Assembly (NCBI RefSeq): GCF_001463765.1
Contig: NZ_BBWK01000017.1
Location: 62,001 to 126,000 of the forward strand
Source of the DNA: Aureimonas sp. AU4
GTDB lineage: Bacteria > Pseudomonadota > Alphaproteobacteria > Rhizobiales > Rhizobiaceae
Length of the DNA stretch: 64,000 nucleotides
Reading direction: 5' to 3'
How positions within the stretch are numbered: position 1 is the first letter of the stretch; each line of letters starts with the position of its first letter. This document shows positions 1 through 8,381 of the stretch, piece after piece. A model generated the notes under the pieces. It did not search any database and was not told the origin of the DNA. It was given only the letters and a program-made list of their open reading frames with translations. The position numbers were made by a program, and so were the translations under genes.

Positions 1-937
1 AGGCGCGGTCGTTCCAGATGTTGCGGGCGTGGCTCGCCAGAAGCCGCGACAGGGCCGGCGAGGAGAGATCGGGCGCGCCCGCGACGAGGTCGGCCACATG
101 GACCGCGTCGGGCAGCGAGTAGCCGGTGGTCGGATGGAACAGCGCGCGCGCGAGGCCCACCGTCGGCACGCCCCTCGCCTCCTCCACGAGCGCGTCGATG
201 TCGCCGCCGAGCGCGATCGGCAGGATGCCATGCTCCTCGCGAAGGAGGCGCCCCTCGCCCCAGCCCGCCGCCTGCGCATAGGCCCGCAGCGCTCCGCGCA
301 GGCGCTCGGTCTCCAGCGCCTCGCCGTCGGCATAGTAGGTATCTTCCACCAGGAGGCGGGTGGGTGAAAACGGCAGGACGTAGACGAAGCGGTAGCCGTC
401 GCTCTGGGGAACAGTGGCGTCCATCACGACGGGACGCGCGATGCCGTGCGGGCGCTCGAACTCCCATTCCTGACCGAGGAACTTCTGGAAGCCGAGGTCG
501 AGATGGGCCGAACGACGCTGGCCGCGCCCGTCGATCACGGCCCTTGCGCGAAGCACCGTCTGGTCGGCGAGGGTGACGCTGGTCTCGTTCAGCTCGACGA
601 CGGGGGTGCCGAGGCGAAGCGACGGACCCATGACGCGGCCGAGAACGTCGCGGAAGCGCTCGGAGGTCGCGGAGTTGTAACCGGTCGAGACGGTTCGCCG
701 GCGACGCGGGAAGCGCACGTCGTAGTCCGTCCAGCGGTGCTCGACGAACGGATCGAGCCAGCCGTGCTCGGCGGCCGAAAGGTCGCCGTCGTGGAAGCTC
801 CAGGTGTGGTTGCCGCCGAGCCGCTCCGCCCCTTCCAGGAGAAGCACCCGCAGGTCCGGCCGGCGCTGCGCGAGGCGATAGGCGATCAGCCCGTTGGCCA
901 GGCCCCCGCCCGCCAGGATCAGGTCGTACTCGCTCAT
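1..937 (-). CDS. crtY: Lycopene beta-cyclase, C-terminus cut by window edge
   Basis: This flavoprotein cyclises the ends of lycopene to give beta-carotene in the carotenoid pathway. About 312 residues are visible and the C-terminus lies off the left edge. The N-terminus has a dinucleotide-binding segment, LILAGGGLANG, followed by the CrtY hallmark GGNHTWSFH near residue 42. Its ATG overlaps the crtX stop codon as ATGA, so the two genes are probably translationally coupled. Transcription runs leftward, and crtI and crtB would be expected beyond the edge (inference). Identification is firm; only the end is missing. Confidence 0.93.
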   Translation of the reverse strand, partial: MSEYDLILAGGGLANGLIAYRLAQRRPDLRVLLLEGAERLGGNHTWSFHDGDLSAAEHGWLDPFVEHRWTDYDVRFPRRRRTVSTGYNSATSERFRDVLGRVMGPSLRLGTPVVELNETSVTLADQTVLRARAVIDGRGQRRSAHLDLGFQKFLGQEWEFERPHGIARPVVMDATVPQSDGYRFVYVLPFSPTRLLVEDTYYADGEALETERLRGALRAYAQAAGWGEGRLLREEHGILPIALGGDIDALVEEARGVPTVGLARALFHPTTGYSLPDAVHVADLVAGAPDLSSPALSRLLASHARNIWNDRA

Positions 938-2178
938 GCCCGCACCTCCTCCAGTCGGCGCGCCGGAGCGCCCACCAGCCCTTCCGCGATCGCGGCCGCC
1001 CGCGCGCAGCCGCCGCCCGACCGGATGTCGGCACCGATGCGCCGCGCCGCAAGGGCGAAGCCGGGATCGGCCAGAAGGCGGGCGAGAGCGGTTTCGACGC
1101 GCGATATCGTCAGGCCCCGATGCGGAAGGGCCAAGCCCGCGCCGCGATAGGCGAGACGGGCGGCCACCCCCGGCTGGTCGAAGCCGAAGGGGATGGCGAG
1201 ACAGGGCACGCCCATCTCCAGCGCGTCCATCGCCGTGTTGAGCCCGCCATGGGTGACGCACACGTCGGCCTCGCGCAGGATGGCGCGCTGGGGCAGGAAG
1301 TCGGTGACGAGATCGGCATCGAGCGAGGCGGCCTCGGCCGCCGTCAGAAGGCCGCAATGGGCGATGGCGAGGCGGGTGCCGAGGCGCCGGCAGGCCGCCG
1401 CGATGCGCCGGAAGAGCCCGAGGCGGTGTCCCTGCAGCGTGCCGAAGGAGGCGAAGACGAGCGGTCGCCCGTTCTCGCGACGAAGCGGCGCCGCCTCCTC
1501 GACCTCGAGGCCGCGAAACGGGCCGACCGCGAAGATCCGCCCCCCTTCGCGCGGGAAGTCGAAGCTCGCGACCGTCTGGCTGATGGTTCCCAGCGGCGAG
1601 AAGCAGTCCTCGAGCGTCGCGATGCCCGCAAGATCGAAGGCATCCGCCCAGCGCCGGACGGCACGGTTCTGCGCGCCCATCGCGATGCCGGCCACGAGCG
1701 CCCCGCCGCGATTGCGCTTCAACCCTTGCGGGGACGGATCGAAAGGCCAGCCGAGATAGGGCGGCGGGATGGCGGGATCGGGATCGGCCGGCAGCGCCGA
1801 GGCGACCGAGACGAAGGGCAGCTCGAGGTGGCGCGCCAGAAGCCCGCCGGCCGGCTCCATCTGGTCGGCGAGGATCGCCTCGGCGCCGAGATCGCGAAGA
1901 AGGGGCGGCGCGAGGCGGCAGAGCGCATCGGTGCGGCGCGCCGCCTCGCGGACGGTGGAGAGCACTCCCCGGCGGCCGGCCAGCGCGTGACGCCGGGCCT
2001 CGCCCGCCTCGCCCGCGATCTCGAAGGCTGGGACCTGCACCGAGCGCGACAGCGCGGCGCCGCCATGGTTCAGGACGAGCGTGGCCTCGTGGCCGCGTGC
2101 CGCCAGCGCCTCGCCCAACGCCTCGAAGGCGCGAACGTGGCTCCAGAACGGAGGACAGACGAGGGCAAAGCGGGTCAT
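934..2178 (-). CDS. crtX: Zeaxanthin glucosyltransferase
   Basis: This is a 414-residue GT1-family glycosyltransferase of the CrtX type, which transfers glucose from UDP-glucose to the hydroxylated ionone rings of zeaxanthin. The N-terminus MTRFALVCPPFWSHVRAFEALG is typical of the family. The C-terminal sugar-nucleotide site reads THGGLNTAMDALEMGVP, then PFGFDQPGVAARL. The ATG at 2178 was chosen over an open extension to 2328 because homology begins here, although no strong Shine-Dalgarno sequence is visible. It is the first visible gene of a crtX-crtY unit. Its presence implies that the pigment is glycosylated and that a CrtZ hydroxylase is encoded elsewhere. Confidence 0.9.
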   Translation of the reverse strand: MTRFALVCPPFWSHVRAFEALGEALAARGHEATLVLNHGGAALSRSVQVPAFEIAGEAGEARRHALAGRRGVLSTVREAARRTDALCRLAPPLLRDLGAEAILADQMEPAGGLLARHLELPFVSVASALPADPDPAIPPPYLGWPFDPSPQGLKRNRGGALVAGIAMGAQNRAVRRWADAFDLAGIATLEDCFSPLGTISQTVASFDFPREGGRIFAVGPFRGLEVEEAAPLRRENGRPLVFASFGTLQGHRLGLFRRIAAACRRLGTRLAIAHCGLLTAAEAASLDADLVTDFLPQRAILREADVCVTHGGLNTAMDALEMGVPCLAIPFGFDQPGVAARLAYRGAGLALPHRGLTISRVETALARLLADPGFALAARRIGADIRSGGGCARAAAIAEGLVGAPARRLEEVRA

Positions 2179-2584
2179 GCGGGCCGGGGGGAAGCGACGG
2201 GGCCGCCGGTCCGGGGACGAGGGGCGGAGGAATCGAGGACGGGGACGGGCAGACGCCGCGCCGGTTCGGTTGGTTTTGGCACAACCGCCGCAAAAGGGAA
2301 GGCACGCGAAGCGCCCGGAGGGTACCACGGACCACGGACAGGGGTTGCATCGGACCCAAAAGAGCCAGGCACCGGCTTGGGGCCAGCCACGGATCCCGCC
2401 CGTCCGCGTGGACCATCGCCGGGCCCGGCCGCCGCCCGCATCGACCTGCCCCGGCTGCTACCAGGCGGGTGGCACGCCGCCCCTGTCGCGGGTCCGTCGC
2501 TCCCTCGAAATCTTTTCCACAGAACACGGCCGCCGTGCGACATCGCGGTCGGCAACCGCAACGCGTATCGCGCGTTGCAGGCGC
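2179..2584. other. Divergent intergenic region, 406 bases
   Basis: This region lies between the divergent crtX and DUF2585 genes and should hold both promoters. I see no convincing -35/-10 pair, no RNA gene and no ORF with coding character. The only clear structure is the inverted repeat at 2558-2578, annotated separately. Confidence 0.5.
2558..2578 (+). promoter_or_regulatory. Inverted repeat just upstream of a start codon
   Basis: GCAACGCG-N5-CGCGTTGC is a perfect 8-bp inverted repeat ending six bases before the ATG at 2585. It covers the position of the ribosome binding site. It could be a repressor operator or an mRNA hairpin that limits translation initiation. The function is inferred only from position. 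Confidence 0.45.
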
Positions 2585-3169
2585 ATGACCGATCTCGCCC
2601 CCGTTCTGCCGCGTTTCCGACACAGGGGCCTTCTCCTGCGGCGTCCGGTCGTCCTCGCGGGGATCGCGCTCCTGACGCTTCTGGCCATGCTGACGTGGCT
2701 GCGCCTGATGGGCCGGCCTTGGGTCTGCGCCTGCGGCACGGTCGCGCTATGGGACGGCGACCCGCATTCGCCGGGTGCCTCGCAGCAGTTCGCCGATTGG
2801 TACTCGCTGCTTCATGTCGCGCTCGGCATGGGCCTCTACGCCGCGCTGTCGCGCGCGCGGCCGCGCTGGCCCCTGTCTTGGACGCTGCTTCTGGCGGTCG
2901 GCTCCAGCGCGATCTGGGAGATGGTCGAGAACACGAGCTTCGTGGTGGCGCTCTTCGACGGCGCGGCCGGGGCGCCGTCCTATTCGGGCGACAGCGTCCT
3001 CAACGCGTTCGGCGACACGGTGTTCGTCACGCTCGGCTTCCTGTTCGCGCGATCCGTGCCGCTCTGGGGATCGCTCCTCGCGCTGGCCGCGATCGAGGCG
3101 TCCATCGCCCTTTCCATCCAGGACGGCTTCGTCCTCGGCACGTTGCGCGTCCTCGGCATCTCGGTCTGA
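2585..3169 (+). CDS. DUF2585 (UPF0314) membrane protein, paralogue 1
   Basis: This is a 194-residue integral membrane protein with about four or five hydrophobic segments, the first near residues 22-40. It carries the family pattern CxCG, LW-x-G, SQ-x3-DWYS and, later, WEMVENT and YSGDSVLNAFGD. These motifs recur in a second copy at 29163-29744. Compared with that copy, it has lost the histidine and HG positions after DWYS (LLHVALGMG here, HLIHG there). The family has no established function. It is monocistronic and converges on the ATPase gene with a 10-bp gap. The inverted repeat before the start suggests regulated translation or transcription. Confidence 0.8.
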   Translation: MTDLAPVLPRFRHRGLLLRRPVVLAGIALLTLLAMLTWLRLMGRPWVCACGTVALWDGDPHSPGASQQFADWYSLLHVALGMGLYAALSRARPRWPLSWTLLLAVGSSAIWEMVENTSFVVALFDGAAGAPSYSGDSVLNAFGDTVFVTLGFLFARSVPLWGSLLALAAIEASIALSIQDGFVLGTLRVLGISV

Positions 3170-3179
3170 GGCCGCCGCC

Positions 3180-4697
3180 TCAGGCCCGGCGCATGCGGGG
3201 CGTCATGCCGGGCGTGGGCTTGGAGACGCCCGGACCCGTGCGCCAGTTCGGCCCCGCCACCGTGACCACGCGGTTGCCCCGGAAGTCCGTCTCGCTCGCG
3301 ATGAAGCCGCGCTCGGCCATGTAGGTCAGAAGGAAACGGCCGCGCGAGGGCGAGTGGCTGCCATAGGCGCGCGCGAGCGTCGCGTCGTCGGGACAGGGCT
3401 CCCCGCCCCGCGCCGCCTTGGCGATCAGGAGGAAGACGCCCTGCATGTCCTCGGGCAGTTCCTCGGAGCGCGCCACCACCTCGGCCCAGGCCTCGTCCGC
3501 TCCGCCCTCGCCGACGCCGGCCCGCGCAAGGCCGAGGCGGCGGCGAAAGGCCGCCATGTCGAGCGTCGTGCGCCCGAGGCGCTTCAGGCGGCAATGGACG
3601 AGGAAGTCCTGGTAGAGGACGGGTGCCGGGCGGAAGGCGGCGTCGGGCGCGCTCATCAGCTCGCCGATGATCTCGTCTATCTGCTGTTCGAGCTCCTCGG
3701 CATCGATCGGGTCGGCCTCGGGCTCGGCTTCCGCGGCGCCCGCCGCCATGCGCGGCCCGGCGACGCGCTCGAGCAGTTCGTGGGTCGAGACCACGGGCTC
3801 GCGCGGCGCGCGCGGCGGCGGCGGCAGGGCCACCGGCTCGTCGGCGCCGGCCGTGAAGATGAGGTCGGCCATGGCCTCGGGGCTCGCCTCGGGCAGCGCC
3901 ATCAGGACCGGTCGGCCGGAGCGGCCCGCCGTCTCCACCGAGCCGATGCGAACCGGCAGCGGGCGGCGCGAGAGCGCGGGGCCGAGCGCCACGAAGTGGC
4001 CGGGCTGGAGGTCGCGGAAGCGTTCGGCCTGGCGGCGGTCCATGCCGAGGAGGTCGGCGGCGCGCGCCATGTCGATGTCGAGGAAGGTGCGGCCCATCAG
4101 GAAGTTCGAGGCTTCCGCCGCGACGTTCTTGGCGAGCTTGGCGAGGCGCTGGGTGGCGATCATGCCGGCCAGCCCGCGCTTGCGGCCGCGGCACATGAGG
4201 TTGGTCATGGCGCCGAGCGAGATGCGGCGCGCCTCGTCGGCCACCTCGCCCGCCATGGAGGGCGCGAAGATCTGCGCCTCGTCCACGGCGATCAGCATCG
4301 GGAACCAGTAGTGCCGGTCGGCGTCGAAGAGCCCGTTCAGGAAGGCGGCGGCGCAGCTCATCTGCACCTCGGCGTCGAGCCCCTCGAGGTTGAGGACGAC
4401 GGAAGCGCGGTGCTGGCGGATGCGGGCGGCGATGCGGCCGAGCTCGGCCGGGGTGCGATCGGCATCCACCACGACGTGGCCGAAGCGCTCGGAGAAGGAC
4501 ACGAAGTCGCCCTCCGGGTCGATGATCGCCTGCTGCACGAAGCCGGCGCTCTGCTCCAGGATGCGGCGGAAGAGGTGCGACTTGCCCGAGCCGGAATTGC
4601 CCTGGACGAGCAGGCGCGTGGACAGGAGTTCCTCGAGATCCATCTCCGCCGGCTCGCCGGTGGCGGTGGTCCCGAGATCGACGGCGACCTTGGTCAA
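3180..4697 (-). CDS. HerA/DUF87-like ATP-binding protein
   Basis: This is a 505-residue P-loop ATPase of the HerA-FtsK type. Walker A is GNSGSGKS at residues 33-40 and Walker B is IAVDEAQIF, with acidic pair D139-E140. The region around residue 160 (NLMCRGRKRGLAGMIATQR) has sensor-like character. The C-terminal third holds a proline-rich linker and what looks like a winged-helix tail. A TTG start was chosen because GGAGAAG lies about eight bases upstream and no ATG is in frame. Classical HerA pairs with the nuclease NurA, but none is present here. The substrate is unknown; DNA translocation is a family-based guess. Confidence 0.8.
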   Translation of the reverse strand: MTKVAVDLGTTATGEPAEMDLEELLSTRLLVQGNSGSGKSHLFRRILEQSAGFVQQAIIDPEGDFVSFSERFGHVVVDADRTPAELGRIAARIRQHRASVVLNLEGLDAEVQMSCAAAFLNGLFDADRHYWFPMLIAVDEAQIFAPSMAGEVADEARRISLGAMTNLMCRGRKRGLAGMIATQRLAKLAKNVAAEASNFLMGRTFLDIDMARAADLLGMDRRQAERFRDLQPGHFVALGPALSRRPLPVRIGSVETAGRSGRPVLMALPEASPEAMADLIFTAGADEPVALPPPPRAPREPVVSTHELLERVAGPRMAAGAAEAEPEADPIDAEELEQQIDEIIGELMSAPDAAFRPAPVLYQDFLVHCRLKRLGRTTLDMAAFRRRLGLARAGVGEGGADEAWAEVVARSEELPEDMQGVFLLIAKAARGGEPCPDDATLARAYGSHSPSRGRFLLTYMAERGFIASETDFRGNRVVTVAGPNWRTGPGVSKPTPGMTPRMRRA

Positions 4698-4927
4698 TTC
4701 GATGCTTCTCCGGCGCGGGCGCGGACGGAGCCGAAGGGGACGGCGGGCGCCCGGCGCGTTCGGCTCTGGTTGAAACCAATCCTAGCGCGGGCTGCTGTGG
4801 AAAAGGAGTCCCGCCGGCGTTTCTGTCCACACGAGGACGCCGTTTTCCCGCATCGCGCGAGCCGACGAAGCGGGCCGCATCGGGCCGGGCGACGACCGGC
4901 CCGGCCCGAGACGGTGGTCCTAGCGGC

Positions 4928-5614
4928 TCAGAGCCACTTGTCGTAGTCGGAGACGAGGAGGTGGACGGGCTCCTCGTCCTCCTCGATCTCGGCGAAGCGC
5001 CCGATGGCCTCGGCGAAGACGTTGTCGGTGAGGTCGTCGTTGACGGTCGAGACCTCGCCGATCAGGACGTCGCCCCCCTCGCCCCAGAAGGCGTGCCAGT
5101 CGGTGCGCGGCATGAGCGTGACGCTCTCGCCGGGTTGGAGGCGCAGGATGTCGCCCCCCTTCATCTGGCGCCGCATGCCGTCGGTCACGACGTTGACGGG
5201 AGCCGCCTTGTCGATCGAGCCGTCGGGGGCGGCGGTGTAGAGCTTGAGCGCCAGCGTGCCGCCGCCCCGGTTGATGATGTCCTCGGCCTTGAGGTCGTGG
5301 CGGTGCATGGGCGAGAGCTGATCCTGGCGCGAGATCATGATCTTCTCGGCATAGAGCATGCCGCGCCCCGCCTTCAGGTCGGCATTGTCGCCGTTGCGCG
5401 TGGTGAAGAGGAAGAGGCCCATATTGTCGAAGTCGCCGCGACCGTAGTCGGTGATGTCCCAGCCGAGCCGGCGCTCCACCACGGCCGAGAGCTCGCTCCG
5501 GCGCGCCTTCATCTCGCTCGGCGAAAGATAGGCGAAGGGCGGCATGCGGTAGCCGAAGGAGCGGATGAACTCGTCCCCCTCGCGCAGGATCTCGTTGACG
5601 CGCGAACGCTTCAT
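4928..5614 (-). CDS. D-lyxose isomerase (D-lyxose ketol-isomerase)
   Basis: This is a 228-residue cupin-fold sugar isomerase that interconverts D-lyxose and D-xylulose, and often D-mannose and D-fructose in this family. The metal site is readable: H104 and H106 in SPMHRHDLKAED, E111, and H174 in TDWHAFW. The ATG at 5614 follows AGGAGTG and is preferred to an open extension to 5770. It is monocistronic and divergent from cydA. No pentose transporter, kinase or regulator lies beside it, so its physiological substrate cannot be read from context. Confidence 0.87.
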   Translation of the reverse strand: MKRSRVNEILREGDEFIRSFGYRMPPFAYLSPSEMKARRSELSAVVERRLGWDITDYGRGDFDNMGLFLFTTRNGDNADLKAGRGMLYAEKIMISRQDQLSPMHRHDLKAEDIINRGGGTLALKLYTAAPDGSIDKAAPVNVVTDGMRRQMKGGDILRLQPGESVTLMPRTDWHAFWGEGGDVLIGEVSTVNDDLTDNVFAEAIGRFAEIEEDEEPVHLLVSDYDKWL

Positions 5615-5802
5615 GGCAGCACTCCTCCCTGGAACGCCCGACCGCCGGGCGGGAGCGCTCCTAGCACGCCGGATCGGCTCCGGGCGACAGGGGCTTGGGC
5701 AATCCGTCCGCTTTCCCGCGAGAGCTTGGGTGCTAAAACCTTTCCATCGGACGACGCGCCGGACGGGCACCGGCCCGGGCGCGCCCGCGAAAGGACGCCG
5801 CC

Positions 5803-7239
5803 ATGTTCGAAGGCTTCGACCCCGTGCTGCTCGCGCGCATCCAGTTCGCCTTCACGGTCTCGTTCCACTTCTTCTTTCCCGCCTTCACGATCGGCCTCGC
5901 CTCGTTCCTGGCTGTCCTGAACGGCCTGCATCTGGCGACCGGCCGGCAGGTCTACCGGACGCTGTTCCAGTACTGGGTCAAGATCTTCGCCGTGAGCTTC
6001 GCCATGGGCGTCGTGTCGGGCATCGTGATGAGCTACCAGTTCGGCACGAACTGGAGCGTCTTCTCGGACAGGACGGGTTCGATCCTCGGTCCGATGATGG
6101 CCTACGAGGTGCTATCGGCCTTCTTTCTCGAGGCCGGGTTCCTCGGCGTCATGCTGTTCGGGCTGAACCGCGTCGGCAAGGGCCTGCACATGTTCGCGAC
6201 CCTCATGGTGGCGCTCGGCACGCTCGGCTCGGCCTTCTGGATCCTGTCGGTGAACTCGTGGATGCACACGCCGGCCGGCTACGCGGTGGCGGCCAACGGG
6301 CAGTTCGTGCCGGAGGATTGGTGGGCCATCGTCTTCAACCCGTCCTTCCCCTACCGCCTCGCGCACACGGTGCTCGCGGCCTACCTGACGACCGCCTTCG
6401 TGGTGGGCGGGGTGGGCGCCTTCCACCTCCTGCGCGACCGGCACAACGCGGCCGCGCGCACCATGTTTTCGATGGCGCTCTGGATGGCGACCGTGGTCGC
6501 GCCCGCGCAGATCCTGATGGGCGACGCGCACGGGCTCAACACGCTGGAACACCAGCCCATGAAGGTCGCCGCCATGGAAGGGCACTTCGAGACGAACCGC
6601 GATGGCGGCATGCCGCTCACGCTCTTCGGCCTTCCCGACATGGAGGCGGGACGCATGCGGAACGCGGTCGCCATTCCGCAGCTCGGCTCCCTGATTCTCA
6701 CCCACTCGCTCACCGGCGAGGTCAGGGGCCTCGACCAGTTTCCCCGCGAGGACTGGCCCAACGTCTGGATCGTCTTCTTCACCTTCCGCATCATGGTCGG
6801 CATCGGCTTCGCCATGCTCGGGATCGGCCTGTGGGCGCTGTATCGCCGCGTCCGGGGCTCGATCTTCGAGGATCGCTGGCTGCAGCGCGCCGCCGTCGTC
6901 ATGGCGCCGAGCGGCTTCGCGGCGGTTCTGGCCGGCTGGATGACCACCGAGGTCGGGCGCCAGCCCTACACGGTCTACGGCCTCCTGCGCACGAGCGAGA
7001 GCCATTCGCCGATCGCGGCCTCGGCGGTCGGCACCTCGCTTCTCGCCTTCATCGCCGTGTACTTCGTCGTGTTCGGCGCGGGCGTCTACTACATCCTGCG
7101 CACCATGGGCAAAGCGCCGAGCGTCTTCGAAGCGGGGCCCGATCCGCTCCTGCCGATCCGCACCGCCGGCATCACGCCGGGGCCGGCGATGGACGTCGTG
7201 GACGGCACGGTGGCCGGCGCCGCGCGCGCCGAAGCCTGA
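5803..7239 (+). CDS. cydA: Cytochrome bd-type quinol oxidase subunit I
   Basis: This is a 478-residue polytopic subunit carrying the three haems of a bd-type terminal oxidase, which reduces oxygen with electrons from quinol. H22 in FTVSFHFFFP matches the axial haem ligand. RLAHTVLAA and FRIMVGIGF carry the His and Met ligand positions. The quinol loop begins at HQPMKVAAMEG and is short, about 80 residues, which suggests the cyanide-insensitive (CioA) short-loop subgroup. GWMTTEVGRQPY is the conserved GRQP segment. AAAGGA precedes the ATG. It leads an operon with cydB and a DUF2474 gene. The cydDC exporter is not nearby. Confidence 0.95.
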   Translation: MFEGFDPVLLARIQFAFTVSFHFFFPAFTIGLASFLAVLNGLHLATGRQVYRTLFQYWVKIFAVSFAMGVVSGIVMSYQFGTNWSVFSDRTGSILGPMMAYEVLSAFFLEAGFLGVMLFGLNRVGKGLHMFATLMVALGTLGSAFWILSVNSWMHTPAGYAVAANGQFVPEDWWAIVFNPSFPYRLAHTVLAAYLTTAFVVGGVGAFHLLRDRHNAAARTMFSMALWMATVVAPAQILMGDAHGLNTLEHQPMKVAAMEGHFETNRDGGMPLTLFGLPDMEAGRMRNAVAIPQLGSLILTHSLTGEVRGLDQFPREDWPNVWIVFFTFRIMVGIGFAMLGIGLWALYRRVRGSIFEDRWLQRAAVVMAPSGFAAVLAGWMTTEVGRQPYTVYGLLRTSESHSPIAASAVGTSLLAFIAVYFVVFGAGVYYILRTMGKAPSVFEAGPDPLLPIRTAGITPGPAMDVVDGTVAGAARAEA

Positions 7240-7251
7240 GAGGAGAGCATC

Positions 7252-8265
7252 ATGGATCTTCCCCTTCTCTGGGCCTTCATCCTCGCCTTCGCCGTCCTCG
7301 CCTATGTCGTGCTCGACGGCTTCGATCTGGGCATCGGGATCCTGTTCCCGTTCCTCAAGCGACACGAGAACCGCGACACGGCGATGAACACGGTCGCGCC
7401 CTTCTGGGACGGCAACGAGACCTGGCTGATCTTAGGGGGCGGCGGGCTCTTCGCGGTCTTCCCGCTCGCCTACGCGGTTCTCATGCCCGCGCTCTACGCG
7501 CCGATCATCGCGATGCTGCTGGCGCTGATCTTCCGGGGCGTCGCCTTCGAGTTCCGCTGGCGCACCGTGCGCTGGCGCGGCGTGTGGGACCTGTCCTTCT
7601 TCGCCGGCTCCCTGGTGGCGGCCTTCGCGCAAGGCGTGTCGCTCGGTGCGATCGTGCAGGGGATCGAGGTCTCGGGCCGCGCCTATGGCGGGGGCTGGTT
7701 CGACTGGGCGACCCCCTTCTCCATGATGACCGGGGTCGCCGTCGCGGTCGGCTACGCGCTTCTCGGCGCGACCTGGATCGTCATGAAGACCGAAGGACCG
7801 CTGAACCGCCTCGCCGCCCGCTACGCCCTCTTCCTGGGCGCGGGAACGGTTCTCGCCATCGCGGTGGTCTCGGCCTGGATGCCCTTCCTCCAGCCGAGCT
7901 TCTACTCGCGCTGGCTGACCTTCCCGCAGATCTTGGCGGTGGCGCCGATCCCTGCTCTCGTCGCGCTCTCGGCCTGGAGCCTCTGGAAGGGCCTGCGCAA
8001 TCCGATCTCGGGCCGGCGGCCCTTCCTGTCGGCGCTGGCGCTCTTCGCGCTGTCCTTCGCGGGCATCGGCATCTCGTTCTATCCGAACATCCTGCCGCCC
8101 GCGCTCACGATCTGGCAGGCCGCCGCGCCCGATTCCAGCCTCGTCTTCCTGCTGGTCGGCGCCTCGGTCCTGATCCCGCTGATCCTCGCCTACATGACCT
8201 ATTCCTACTGGGTGTTCCGGGGAAAGGTGATCGAGGGCGAGGGCTATCACACGCACGGCCACTGA
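7252..8265 (+). CDS. cydB: Cytochrome bd-type quinol oxidase subunit II
   Basis: This is the 337-residue second subunit of the bd oxidase, with eight or more membrane segments. Family motifs include the N-terminal VLDGFDLGIGILFPFLKRHENRD region, FWDGNETWL, and GVAFEFRWR near residue 100. It starts 12 bases after the cydA stop and follows AGGAGAG. It is required with CydA for a stable oxidase. The C-terminus ends in a short basic, histidine-rich tail (GYHTHGH), a minor feature that I cannot interpret. Confidence 0.95.
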   Translation: MDLPLLWAFILAFAVLAYVVLDGFDLGIGILFPFLKRHENRDTAMNTVAPFWDGNETWLILGGGGLFAVFPLAYAVLMPALYAPIIAMLLALIFRGVAFEFRWRTVRWRGVWDLSFFAGSLVAAFAQGVSLGAIVQGIEVSGRAYGGGWFDWATPFSMMTGVAVAVGYALLGATWIVMKTEGPLNRLAARYALFLGAGTVLAIAVVSAWMPFLQPSFYSRWLTFPQILAVAPIPALVALSAWSLWKGLRNPISGRRPFLSALALFALSFAGIGISFYPNILPPALTIWQAAAPDSSLVFLLVGASVLIPLILAYMTYSYWVFRGKVIEGEGYHTHGH

Positions 8266-8266
8266 C

Positions 8267-8374
8267 GTGCCCGTCGCGCTGCGCAGGCTCCTCTGGTTCG
8301 CCGCGATCTGGCTCGCCAGCATCGCGGCGCTGAGCGTCGTCGCCTATGCGATCCGCTGGGCGATCATGCCCTGA
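8267..8374 (+). CDS. DUF2474 small membrane protein of the cyd operon
   Basis: This 35-residue protein begins MPVALRRLLWFAAIWLAS and has one transmembrane helix at about residues 8-29. It uses a GTG start one base after the cydB stop. DUF2474 proteins are typically encoded directly after cioB/cydB and are thought to act as small accessory subunits, analogous to CydX. Position, size and the single basic-flanked helix support the call. It ends eight bases before the end of the convergent udgX gene. Confidence 0.78.
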   Translation: MPVALRRLLWFAAIWLASIAALSVVAYAIRWAIMP

Positions 8375-8381
8375 CCGGGCG

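Noticed and set aside
4881-4903. A hairpin as the D-lyxose isomerase terminator
   Set aside because: CGGGCCGG pairs with CCGGCCCG, but several GC-rich pairings are equally good and no T tract follows on either strand.
5565-8333. A 922-codon frame covering cydA and cydB in another phase
   Set aside because: CydA and CydB are unambiguous in their own frames, and the alternative product is Arg/His-rich with no hydrophobic segments.
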